From Acanthosepion esculentum (Eukaryota; Mollusca; Cephalopoda; Sepiida; Sepiidae), in NCBI GenBank assembly GCA_964036315.1, contig OZ038478.1:140862005-140926004 (forward strand): 64,000 nt of DNA, read 5' to 3'. The notes beneath the pieces were generated by a model, which had not been told where the DNA came from, made no database searches, and was given only the letters and a program-made list of their open reading frames with translations. Positions 9,884-23,200 of this stretch are shown here, one piece after another; within the stretch, counting starts at the first letter, position 1; every line of letters starts with the position of its first letter. The position numbers were made by a program, and so were the translations under genes.

Positions 9884-10000
9884 ATGCCATGTCCAAAAGG
9901 TGTGAGTAAAGAGGAATTTTTAACGGGTATAAGTACTAGCAATCAGAAAGAAACAGGTGACATGAATGGGTCAAATAATCATGTAGAATATCGAAGGTGA
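9884..10000 (+). other. Candidate small exon/ORF at satellite edge (weak)
   Basis: A 38-codon frame MPCPKGVSKEEFLTGISTSN.. ends with a TGA at 9998-10000. Its amino-acid composition is less biased than neighbouring frames. It is preceded by a pyrimidine-rich tract and aacaATG, and its last codons overlap a donor-like gaag|gtgaag. This could be a real short exon with an intron that begins at the satellite edge, or chance. I recognise no homologue. Confidence 0.12.
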
Positions 10001-10067
10001 AGCAATACCTGGGAAATAAGGAAGAACCTAATCAATGGGATTGAAGAAATGCCAGAAAAAAGGCCAA
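9990..10067. repeat. Diverged edge monomer(s) of the 104-bp satellite
   Basis: Fragments such as gtgaagcaatacc, attgaagaaatgccagaa and aaacattgatagcaaatggg align loosely in order with the 52-bp half-unit but with many substitutions and small gaps. Degenerate monomers are commonly found at satellite borders, where homogenisation is weakest. Confidence 0.5.
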
Positions 10068-13000
10068 ACATTGATAGCAAATGGGCAGAAGTTACTTGAA
10101 GCAACAAAATACAGAAGAAATGTTGGTAGTAAATGGATAGACGTGACTTGAAGCAACAAAATACAGACGTACTGTTGATAGTAAATGACCAGAAGTTACT
10201 TGAAGCAACAAAATACAGAAGAAATGTTGGTAGTAAATGGATAGACGTGACTTGAAGCAACAAAATACAGACGTACTGTTGATAGTAAATGACCAGAAGT
10301 TACTTGAAGCAACAAAATACAGAAGAAATGTTGGTAGTAAATGGATAGACGTGACTTGAAGCAACAAAATACAGACGTACTGTTGATAGCAAATGACCAG
10401 AAGTTACTTGAAGCAACAAGATACAGAGGAAATGTTGGTAGTAAATGGATAGACGTGACTTGAAGCAACAAAATACAGACGTACTGTTGATAGTAAATGA
10501 CCAGAAGTTACTTGAAGCAACAAAATACAGAAGAAATGTTGGTAGTAAATGGATAGACGTGACTTGAAGCAACAAAATACAGACGTACTGTTGATAGCAA
10601 ATGACCAGAAGTTACTTGAAGCAACAAAATACAGAAGAAATGTTGGTAGTAAATGGATAGACGTGACTTGAAGCAAAAAAATACAGACGTACTGTTGATA
10701 GCAAATGACCAGAAGTTACTTGAAGCAACAAAATACAGAAGAAATGTTGGTAGTAAATGGATAGACGTGACTTGAAGCAACAAAATACAGACGTACTGTT
10801 GATAGCAAATGACCAGAAGTTACTTGAAGCAACAAAATACAGAAGAAATGTTGGTAGTAAATGGATAGACGTGACTTGAAGCAACAAAATACAGACGTAC
10901 TGTTTATAGCAAATGACCAGAAGTTACTGGAAGCAAAAAAATACAGAAGAAATGATGGTAGTAAATGGATAGACGTGACTTGAAGCAACAAAATACAGAG
11001 GTACTGTTGATAGCAAATGACAAGAAGTTACTTGAAGCAAAAAAATACAGGAGAAATGTTGGTAGTAAATGGATAGACGTGACTTGAAGCAACAAAATAC
11101 AGACGTACTGTTGATAGTAAATGGGCAGAAGTTACTTGAAGCAACAAAATACAGAAGAAATGTTGGTAGTAAATGGATAGACGTGACTTGAAGCAACAAA
11201 ATACAGACGTACTGTTGATAGTAAATGGGCAGAAGTTACTTGAAGATAACAAAATACAGAAGAAATGTTGGTAGTAAATGGATAGACGTGACTTGAAGCA
11301 ACAAAATACAGACGTACTGTTGATAGCAAATGACCAGAAGTTATTTGAAGCAACAAAATACAGAAGAAATGTTGGTAGTAAATGGATAGACGTGACTTGA
11401 AGCAACAAAATACAGACGTACTGTTGATAGTAAATGACCAGAAGTTACTTGAAGCAACAAAATACAGAAGAAATGTTGGTAGTAAATGGATAGACGTTAC
11501 TTGAAGCAACAAAATACAGACGTACTGTTGATAGTAAATGACCAGAAGTTACTTGAAGCAACAAAATACAGAAGAAATGTTGGTAGTAAATGGATAGACG
11601 TGACTTGAAGCAACAAAATACAGACGTACTGTTGATAGCAAATGACCAGAAGTTACTTGAAGCAACAAAATACAGGAGAAATGTTGGTAGTAAATGGATA
11701 GACGTGACTTGAAGCAACAAAATACAGACGTACTGTTGATAGCAAATGACCAGAAGTTACTTGAAGCAACAAAATACAGAAGAAATGTTGGTAGTAAATG
11801 GATAGACGTGACTTGAAGCAACAAAATACAGAGGTACTGTTGATAGCAAATGACCAGAAGTTACTTGAAGCAACAAGATACAGAGGAAATGTTGGTAGTA
11901 AATGGATAGACGTGACTTGAAGCAACAAAATACAGACGTACTGTTGATAGCAAATGACCAAAAGTTACTTGAAGCAACAAGATACAGAGGAAATGTTGGT
12001 AGTAAATGGATAGACGTGACTTGAAGCAACAAAATACAGACGTACTGTTGATAGCAAATGACCAGAAGTTACTTGAAGCAACAAAATACAGAAGAAATGT
12101 TGGTAGTAAATGGATAGACGTGACTTGAAGCAACAAAATACAGACGTACTGTTGATAGCAAATGACCAGAAGTTACTTGAAGCAACAAAATACAGAAGAA
12201 ATGTTGGTAGTAAATGGATAGACGTGACTTGAAGCAACAAAATACAGACGTACTGTTGATAGCAAATGACCAGAAGTTACTTGAAGCAACAAAATACAGA
12301 AGAAATGTTGGTAGTAAATGGATAGACGTGACTTCAAGCAACAAAATACAGACGTACTGTTGATAGTAAATGGGCAGAAGTTACTTGAAGCAACAAAATA
12401 CAGAAGAAATGTTGGTAGTAAATGGATAGACGTGACTTGAAGCAACAAAATACAGACGTACTGTTGATAGTAAATGGGCAGAAGTTACTTGAAGATAACA
12501 AAATACAGAAGAAATGTTGGTAGTAAATGGATAGACGTGACTTGAAGCAACAAAATACAGACGTACTGTTGATAGCAAATGACCAGAAGTTATTTGAAGC
12601 AACAAAATACAGAAGAAATGTTGGTAGTAAATGGATAGACATGACTTGAAGCAACAAAATACAGATGTACTGTTGATAGCAAATGACCAGAAGTTACTTG
12701 AAGCAACAAAATACAGAAGAAATGTTGGTAGTAAATGGATAGACGTGACTTGAAGCAACAAAATACAGACGTACTGTTGATAGCAAATGACCAGAAGTTA
12801 CTTGAAGCAACAAGATACAGAGGAAATGTTGGTAGTAAATGGATAGACGTGACTTGAAGCAACAAAATACAGACGTACTGTTGATAGTAAATGACCAGAA
12901 GTTACTTGAAGCAACAAAATACAGAAGAAATGTTGGTAGTAAATGGATAGACGTGACTTGAAGCAACAAAATACAGACGTACTGTTGATAGCAAATGACC

Positions 13001-16000
13001 AGAAGTTACTTGAAGCAACAAAATACAGAAGAAATGTTGGTAGTAAATGGATAGACGTGACTTGAAGCAAAAAAATACAGACGTACTGTTGATAGCAAAT
13101 GACCAGAAGTTACTTGAAGCAACAAAATACAGAAGAAATGTTGGTAGTAAATGGATAGACGTGACTTGAAGCAACAAAATACAGACGTACTGTTGATAGC
13201 AAATGACCAGAAGTTACTTGAAGCAACAAAATACAGAAGAAATGTTGGTAGTAAATGGATAGACGTGACTTGAAGCAACAAAATACAGACGTACTGTTTA
13301 TAGCAAATGACCAGAAGTTACTGGAAGCAAAAAAATACAGAAGAAATGATGGTAGTAAATGGATAGACGTGACTTGAAGCAACAAAATACAGAGGTACTG
13401 TTGATAGCAAATGACAAGAAGTTACTTGAAGCAACAAAATACAGGAGAAATGTTGGTAGTAAATGGATAGACGTGACTTGAAGCAACAAAATACAGACGT
13501 ACTGTTGATAGTAAATGGGCAGAAGTTACTTGAAGCAACAAAATACAGAAGAAATGTTGGTAGTAAATGGATAGACGTGACTTGAAGCAACAAAATACAG
13601 ACGTACTGTTGATAGTAAATGGGCAGAAGTTACTTGAAGATAACAAAATACAGAAGAAATGTTGGTAGTAAATGGATAGACGTGACTTGAAGCAACAAAA
13701 TACAGACGTACTGTTGATAGCAAATGACCAGAAGTTACTTGAAGCAACAAAATACAGAAGAAATGTTGGTAGTAAATGGATAGACGTGACTTGAAGCAAC
13801 AAAATACAGACGTACTGTTGATAGTAAATGACCAGAAGTTACTTGAAGCAACAAAATACAGAAGAAATGTTGGTAGTAAATGGATAGACGTTACTTGAAG
13901 CAACAAAATACAGACGTACTGTTGATAGTAAATGACCAGAAGTTACTTGAAGCAACAAAATACAGAAGAAATGTTGGTAGTAAATGGATAGACGTGACTT
14001 GAAGCAACAAAATACAGACGTACTGTTGATAGCAAATGACCAGAAGTTACTTGAAGCAACAAAATACAGAGGAAATGTTGGTAGTAAATGGATAGACGTG
14101 ACTTGAAGCAAAAAAATACAGACGTACTGTTGATAGTAAATGGGCAGAAGTTACTTGAAGCAACAAAATACAGAAGAAATGTTGGTAGTAAATGGATAGA
14201 CGTGACTTGAAGCAACAAAATACAGACGTACTGTTGATAGCAAATGACCAGAAGTTACTTGAAGCAACAAAATACAGAAGAAATGTTGGTAGTAAATGGA
14301 TAGACGTGACTTGAAGCAAAAAAATACAGACGTACTGTTGATAGCAAATGACCAGAAGTTACTTGAAGCAACAAAATACAGAAGAAATGTTGGTAGTAAA
14401 TGGATAGACGTGACTTGAAGCAACAAAATACAGACGTACTGTTGATAGCAAATGACCAGAAGTTACTTGAAGCAACAAAATACAGAAGAAATGTTGGTAG
14501 TAAATGGATAGACGTGACTTGAAGCAACAAAATACAGACGTACTGTTGATAGCAAATGACCAGAAGTTACTTGAAGCAACAAAATACAGGAGAAATGTTG
14601 GTAGTAAATGGATAGACGTGACTTGAAGCAACAAAATACAGACGTACTGTTGATAGCAAATGACCAGAAGTTACTTGAAGCAACAAAATACAGAAGAAAT
14701 GTTGGTAGTAAATGGATAGACGTGACTTGAAGCAACAAAATACAGAGGTACTGTTGATAGCAAATGACCAGAAGTTACTTGAAGCAACAAGATACAGAGG
14801 AAATGTTGGTAGTAAATGGATAGACGTGACTTGAAGCAACAAAATACAGACGTACTGTTGATAGCAAATGACCAAAAGTTACTTGAAGCAACAAGATACA
14901 GAGGAAATGTTGGTAGTAAATGGATAGACGTGACTTGAAGCAACAAAATACAGACGTACTGTTGATAGTAAATGACCAGAAGTTACTTGAAGCAACAAAA
15001 TACAGAAGAAATGTTGGTAGTAAATGGATAGACGTGACTTGAAGCAACAAAATACAGACGTACTGTTGATAGCAAATGACCAGAAGTTACTTGAAGCAAC
15101 AAAATACAGAAGAAATGTTGGTAGTAAATGGATAGACGTGACTTGAAGCAACAAAATACAGACGTACTGTTGATAGCAAATGACCAGAAGTTACTTGAAG
15201 CAACAAAATACAGAAGAAATGTTGGTAGTAAATGGATAGACGTGACTTTAAGCAACAAAATACAGACGTACTGTTGATAGTAAATGGGCAGAAGTTACTT
15301 GAAGCAACAAAATACAGAAGAAATGTTGGTAGTAAATGGATAGACGTGACTTGAAGCAACAAAATACAGACGTACTGTTGATAGTAAATGGGCAGAAGTT
15401 ACTTGAAGATAACAAAATACAGAAGAAATGTTGGTAGTAAATGGATAGACGTGACTTGAAGCAACAAAATACAGACGTACTGTTGATAGCAAATGACCAG
15501 AAGTTATTTGAAGCAACAAAATACAGAAGAAATGTTGGTAGTAAATGGATAGACATGACTTGAAGCAACAAAATACAGATGTACTGTTGATAGCAAATGA
15601 CCAGAAGTTACTTGAAGCAACAAAATACAGAAGAAATGTTGGTAGTAAATGGATAGACGTGACTTGAAGCAAAAAAATACAGACGTACTGTTGATAGCAA
15701 ATGACCAGAAGTTACTTGAAGCAACAAAATACAGAAGAAATGTTGGTAGTAAATGGATAGACGTGACTTGAAGCAACAAAATACAGACGTACTGTTGATA
15801 GCAAATGACCAGAAGTTACTGGAAGCAACAAAATACAGAAGAAATGTTGGTAGTAAATGGATAGACGTGACTTTAAGCAACAAAATACAGACGTACTGTT
15901 GATAGTAAATGGGCAGAAGTTACTTGAAGCAACAAAATACAGAAGAAATGTTGGTAGTAAATGGATAGACGTGACTTGAAGCAACAAAATACAGACGTAC

Positions 16001-17271
16001 TGTTGATAGCAAATGACCAGAAGTTACTTGAAGCAACAAAATACAGAAGAAATGTTGGTAGTAAATGGATAGACGTGACTTGAAGCAACAAAATACAGAC
16101 GTACTGTTGATAGCAAATGACCAGAAGTTACTTGAAGCAACAAAATACAGAATAAATGTTGGTAGTAAATGGATAGACGTGACTTGAAGCAACAAAATAC
16201 AGACGTACTGTTGATAGCAAATGACCAGAAGTTACTTGAAGCAACAAAATACAGAAGAAATGTTGGTAGTAAATGGATAGACGTGACTTGAAGCAACAAA
16301 ATACAGACGTACTGTTGATAGCAAATGACCAGAAGTTACTGGAAGCAACAAAATACAGAAGAAATGTTGGTAGTAAATGGATAGACGTGACTTTAAGCAA
16401 CAAAATACAGACGTACTGTTGATAGTAAATGGGCAGAAGTTACTTGAAGCAACACAATACAGAAGAAATGTTGGTAGTAAATGGATAGACGTGACTTGAA
16501 GCAACAAAATACAGACGTACTGTTGATAGTAAATGGGCAGAAGTTATTTGAAGCAACAAAATACAGAAGAAATGTTGGTAGTAAATGGATAGACGTGACT
16601 TGAAGCAACAAAATACAGACGTACTGTTGATAGCAAATGACCAGAAGTTACTTGAAGCAACAAAATACAGAAGAAATGTTGGTAGTAAATGGATAGACGT
16701 GACTTGAAGCAACAAAATACAGACGTACTGTTGATAGCAAATGACCAGAAGTTACATGAAGCAACAAAATACAGAAGAAATGTTGGTAGTAAATGGATAG
16801 ACGTGACTTGAAGCAACAAAATACAGACGTACTGTTGATAGCAAATGACCAGAAGTTACTTGAAGCAAAAAAATACAGAAGAAATGTTGTTAGTAAATGG
16901 ATAGACGTGACTTGAAGCAACCAAATACAGACGTACTGTTGATAGTAAATGGGCAGAAGTTACTTGAAGCAACAAAATACAGAAGAAATGTTGGTAGTAA
17001 ATGGATAGACGTGACTTGAAGCAACAAAATACAGACGTACTGTTGATAGCAAATGACCAGAAGTTACTGGAAGCAACAAAATACAGAAGAAATGTTGTTA
17101 GTAAATGGATAGACGTGACTTGAAGCAACAAAATACAGACGTACTGTTGATAGCAAATGACCAGAAGTTACTTGAAGCAACAAAATACAGAAGAAATGTT
17201 GGTAGTAAATGGATAGACGTGACTTGAAGCAACAAAATACAGACGTACTGTTGATAGTAAATGACCAGAAG
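10068..17271. repeat. Satellite domain 1 (blocks of about 23 and 28 units)
   Basis: Marked by a one-base insertion in the word gaagataacaaaatac at 11,242, 12,491, 13,636 and 15,405. Variant strings around the first marker recur 2,394 bp later (23 units plus 2 bp), and those around the second recur 2,914 bp later (28 units plus 2 bp). The two offsets differ by exactly five units. The remainder after whole units equals the number of inserted bases crossed. Confidence 0.8.
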
Positions 17272-20200
17272 TTACTTGAAGCAACAAAATACAGAAGAAA
17301 TGTTGGTAGTAAATGGATAGACGTGACTTGAAGCAACAAAATACAGACGTACTGTTGATAGCAAATGACCAGAAGTTACTTGAAGCAACAAAATACAGAA
17401 GAAATGTTGGTAGTAAATGGATAGACGTGACTTGAAGCAACAAAATACAGACGTACTGTTGATAGTAAATGACCAGAAGTTACTTGAAGCAACAAAATAC
17501 AGAAGAAATGTTGGTAGTAAATGGATAGACGTGGCTTGAAGCAAAAAATACAGACGTACTGTTGATAGTAAATGGGCAGAAGTTACTTGAAGCAACAAAA
17601 TACAGAAGAAATGTTGGTAGTAAATGGATAGACGTGACTTGAAGCAACAAAATACAGACGTACTGTTGATAGCAAATGACCAGAAGTTACTTGAAGCAAC
17701 AAAATACAGAAGAAATGTTGGTAGTAAATGGATAGACGTGACTTGAAGCAACAAAATACAGACGTACTGTTGATAGCAAATGACCAGAAGTTACTTGAAG
17801 CAACAAAATACAGAAGAAATGTTGGTAGTAAATGGATAGACGTGACTTGAAGCAACAAAATACAGACGTACTGTTGATAGCAAATGACCAGAAGTTACTT
17901 GAAGCAACAAAATACAGAATAAATGTTGGTAGTAAATGGATAGACGTGACTTGAAGCAACAAAATACAGACGTACTGTTGATAGCAAATGACCAGAAGTT
18001 ACTTGAAGCAACAAAATACAGAAGAAATGTTGGTAGTAAATGGATAGACGTGACTTGAAGCAACAAAATACAGACGTACTGTTGATAGCAAATGACCAGA
18101 AGTTACTGGAAGCAACAAAATACAGAAGAAATGTTGGTAGTAAATGGATAGACGTGACTTTAAGCAACAAAATACAGACGTACTGTTGATAGTAAATGGG
18201 CAGAAGTTACTTGAAGCAACAAAATACAGAAGAAATGTTGGTAGTAAATGGATAGACGTGACTTGAAGCAACAAAATACAGACGTACTGTTGATAGTAAA
18301 TGGGCAGAAGTTATTTGAAGCAACAAAATACAGAAGAAATGTTGGTAGTAAATGGATAGACGTGACTTGAAGCAACAAAATACAGACGTACTGTTGATAG
18401 CAAATGACCAGAAGTTACTTGAAGCAACAAAATACAGAAGAAATGTTGGTAGTAAATGGATAGACGTGACTTGAAGCAACAAAATACAGACGTACTGTTG
18501 ATAGCAAATGACCAGAAGTTACATGAAGCAACAAAATACAGAAGAAATGTTGGTAGTAAATGGATAGACGTGACTTGAAGCAACAGAATACAGACGTACT
18601 GTTGATAGCAAATGACCAGAAGTTACTTGAAGCAACAAAATACAGAAGAAATGTTGTTAGTAAATGGATAGACGTGACTTGAAGCAACCAAATACAGACG
18701 TACTGTTGATAGTAAATGGGCAGAAGTTACTTGAAGCAACAAAATACAGAAGAAATGTTGGTAGTAAATGGATAGACGTGACTTGAAGCAACAAAATACA
18801 GACGTACTGTTGATAGCAAATGACCAGAAGTTACTGGAAGCAACAAAATACAGAAGAAATGTTGGCAGTAAATGGATAGACGTGACTTGAAGCAACAAAA
18901 TACAGACGTACTGTTGATAGCAAATGACCAGAAGTTACTTGAAGCAACAAAATACAGAAGAAATGTTGGTAGTAAATGGATAGACGTGACTTGAAGCAAC
19001 AAAATACAGACGTACTGTTGATAGTAAATGACCAGAAGTTACTTGAAGCAACAAAATACAGAAGAAATGTTGGTACTAAATGGATAGACGTGACTTGAAG
19101 CAACAAAATACAGACGTACTGTTGATAGCAAATGACCAGAAGTTACTTGAAGCAACAAAATACAGAAGAAATGTTGGTAGTAAATGGATAGACGTGACTT
19201 GAAGCAACAAAATACAGACGTACTGTTGATAGTAAATGGGCAGAAGTTATTTGAAGCAACAAAATACAGAAGAAATGTTGGTAGTAAATGGATAGACGTG
19301 ACTTGAAGCAACAAAATACAGACGTACTGTTGATAGCAAATGACCAGAAGTTACTTGAAGCAACAAAATACAGAATAAATGTTGGTAGTAAATGGATAGA
19401 CGTGACTTGAAGCAACAAAATACAGACGTACTGTTGATAGCAAATGACCAGAAGTTACATGAAGCAACAAAATACAGAAGAAATGTTGGTAGTAAATGGA
19501 TAGACGTGACTTGAAGCAACAAAATACAGACGTACTGTTGATAGCAAATGACCAGAAGTTACTTGAAGCAACAAAATACAGAAGAAATGTTGTTAGTAAA
19601 TGGATAGACGTGACTTGAAGCAACAAAATACAGACGTACTGTTGATAGTAAATGGGCAGAAGTTACTTGAAGCAACAAAATACAGAAGAAATGTTGGTAG
19701 TAAATGGATAGACGTGACTTGAAGCAACAAAATACAGACGTACTGTTGATAGCAAATGACCAGAAGTTACTTGAAGCAACAAAATACAGAAGAAATGTTG
19801 GTAGTAAATGGATAGACTTGACATGAAGCAACAAAATACAGACGTACTGTTGATAGCAAATGACCAGAAGTTACTTGAAGCAACAAAATACAGAAGAAAT
19901 GTTGTTAGTAAATGGATAGACGTGACTTGAAGCAACCAAATACAGACGTACTGTTGATAGTAAATGGGCAGAAGTTACTTGAAGCAACAAAATACAGAAG
20001 AAATGTTGGTAGTAAATGGATAGACGTGACTTGAAGCAACAAAATACAGACGTACTGTTGATAGCAAATGACCAGAAGTTACTGGAAGCAACAAAATACA
20101 GAAGAAATGTTGGCAGTAAATGGATAGACGTGACTTGAAGCAACAAAATACAGACGTACTGTTGATAGCAAATGACCAGAAGTTACTTGAAGCAACAAAA

Positions 20201-23200
20201 TACAGAAGAAATGTTGGTAGTAAATGGATAGACGTGACTTGAAGCAACAAAATACAGACGTACTGTTGATAGTAAATGACCAGAAGTTACTTGAAGCAAC
20301 AAAATACAGAAGAAATGTTGGTACTAAATGGATAGACGTGACTTGAAGCAACAAAATACAGACGTACTGTTGATAGCAAATGACCAGAAGTTACTTGAAG
20401 CAACAAAATACAGAAGAAATGTTGGTAGTAAATGGATAGACGTGACTTGAAGCAACAAAATACAGACGTACTGTTGATAGTAAATGGGCAGAAGTTATTT
20501 GAAGCAACAAAATACAGAAGAAATGTTGGTAGTAAATGGATAGACGTGACTTGAAGCAACAAAATTCAGACGTACTGTTGATAGCAAATGACCAGAAGTT
20601 ACTTGAAGCAACAAAATACAGAAGAAATGTTGGTAGTAAATGGATAGACGTGACTTGAAGCAACAAAATACAGACGTACTGTTGATAGCAAATGACCAGA
20701 AGTTACATGAAGCAACAAAATACAGAAGAAATGTTGGTAGTAAATGGATAGACGTGACTTGAAGCAACAAAATACAGACGTACTGTTGATAGCAAATGAC
20801 CAGAAGTTACTTGAAGCAACAAAATACAGAAGAAATGTTGTTAGTAAATGGATAGACGTGACTTGAAGCAACAAAATACAGACGTACTGTTGATAGTAAA
20901 TGGGCAGAAGTTACTTGAAGCAACAAAATACAGAAGAAATGTTGGTAGTAAATGGATAGACGTGACTTGAAGCAACAAAATACAGACGTACTGTTGATAG
21001 CAAATGACCAGAAGTTACTTGAAGCAACAAAATACAGAAGAAATGTTGGTAGTAAATGGATAGACTTGACATGAAGCAACAAAATACAGACGTACTGTTG
21101 ATAGCAAATGACCAGAAGTTACTTGAAGCAACAAAATACAGAATAAATGTTGGTAGTAAATGGATAGACGTGACTTGAAGCAACAAAATACAGACGTACT
21201 GTTGATAGGAAATGGGAAGAAGTTACTTGAAGCAACAAAATACAGAAGAAATGTTGGTAGTAAATGGATAGACGTGACTTGAAGCAACAAAATACAGACG
21301 TACTGTTGATAGCAAATGACCAGAAGTTACTTGAAGCAACAAAATACAGAAGAAATGTTGGTAGTAAATGGATAGACGTGACTTGAAGCAACAAAATACA
21401 GACGTACTGTTGATACTAAATGACCAGAAGTTACTTGAAGCAACAAAATACAGAAGAAATGTTGGTAGTAAATGGATAGACGTGGCTTGAAGCAAAAAAT
21501 ACAGACGTACTGTTGATAGTAAATGGGCAGAAGTTACTTGAAGCAACAAAATACAGAAGAAATGTTGGTAGTAAATGGATAGACGTGACTTGAAGCAACA
21601 AAATACAGACGTACTGTTGATAGCAAATGACCAGAAGTTACTTGAAGCAACAAAATACAGAAGAAATGTTGGTAGTAAATGGATAGACGTGACTTGAAGC
21701 AACAAAATACAGACGTACTGTTGATAGTAAATGGGCAGAAGTTATTTGAAGCAACAAAATACAGAAGAAATGTTGGTAGTAAATGGATAGACGTGACTTG
21801 AAGCAACAAAATACAGACGTACTGTTGATAGCAAATGACCAGAAGTTACTTGAAGCAACAAAATACAGAAGAAATGTTGGTAGTAAATGGATAGACGTGA
21901 CTTGAAGCAACAAAATACAGACGTACTGTTGATAGCAAATGACCAGAAGTTACTTGAAGCAACAAAATACAGAAGAAATGTTGTTAGTAAATGGATAGAC
22001 GTGACTTGAAGCAACAAAATACAGACGTACTGTTGATAGTAAATGGGCAGAAGTTACTTGAAGCAACAAAATACAGAAGAAATGTTGGTAGTAAATGGAT
22101 AGACGTGACTTGAAGCAACAAAATACAGACGTACTGTTGATAGCAAATGACCAGAAGTTACTGGAAGCAACAAAATACAGAAGAAATGTTGGCAGTAAAT
22201 GGATAGACGTGACTTGAAGCAACAAAATACAGACGTACTGTTGATAGCAAATGACCAGAAGTTACTTGAAGCAACAAAATACAGAATAAATGTTGGTAGT
22301 AAATGGATAGACGTGACTTGAAGCAACAAAATACAGACGTACTGTTGATAGGAAATGGGAAGAAGTTACTTGAAGCAACAAAATACAGAAGAAATGTTGG
22401 TAGTAAATGGATAGACGTGACTTGAAGCAACAAAATACAGACGTACTGTTGATAGCAAATGACCAGAAGTTACTTGAAGCAACAAAATACAGAAGAAATG
22501 TTGGTAGTAAATGGATAGACGTGACTTGAAGCAACAAAATACAGACGTACTGTTGATAGTAAATGACCAGAAGTTACTTGAAGCAACAAAATACAGAAGA
22601 AATGTTGGTAGTAAATGGATAGACGTGACTTGAAGCAACAAAATACAGACGTACTGTTGATAGCAAATGACCAGAAGTTACTTGAAGCAACAAAATACAG
22701 AAGAAATGTTGGTAGTAAATGGATAGACGTGACTTGAAGCAACAAAATACAGACGTACTGTTGATAGCAAATGACCAGAAGTTATTTGAAGCAACAAAAT
22801 ACAGAAGAAATGTTGGTAGTAAATGGATAGACGTGACTTGAAGCAACAAAATACAGACGTACTGTTGATAGTAAATGGGCAGAAGTTACTTGAAGCAACA
22901 AAATACAGAAGAAATGTTGGTAGTAAATGGATAGACGTGACTTGAAGCAACAAAATACAGACGTACTGTTGATAGCAAATGACCAGAAGTTACTGGAAGC
23001 AACAAAATACAGAAGAAATGTTGGTAGTAAATGGATAGACGTGACTTTAAGCAACAAAATACAGACGTACTGTTGATAGTAAATGGGCAGAAGTTACTTG
23101 AAGCAACAAAATACAGAAGAAATGTTGGTAGTAAATGGATAGACGTGACTTGAAGCAACAAAATACAGACGTACTGTTGATAGCAAATGACAAGAAGTTA

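Noticed and set aside
9748..9942. 64-residue minus-strand frame beside the satellite
   Set aside because: Lys/Glu-rich low-complexity translation of a pyrimidine-rich tract, with no recognisable motif.
10068..10275. Hammerhead ribozyme or CENP-B box within the satellite unit
   Set aside because: Neither strand of the consensus has CUGANGA with a matching GAAA, nor a TTCG..A..CGGG pattern.
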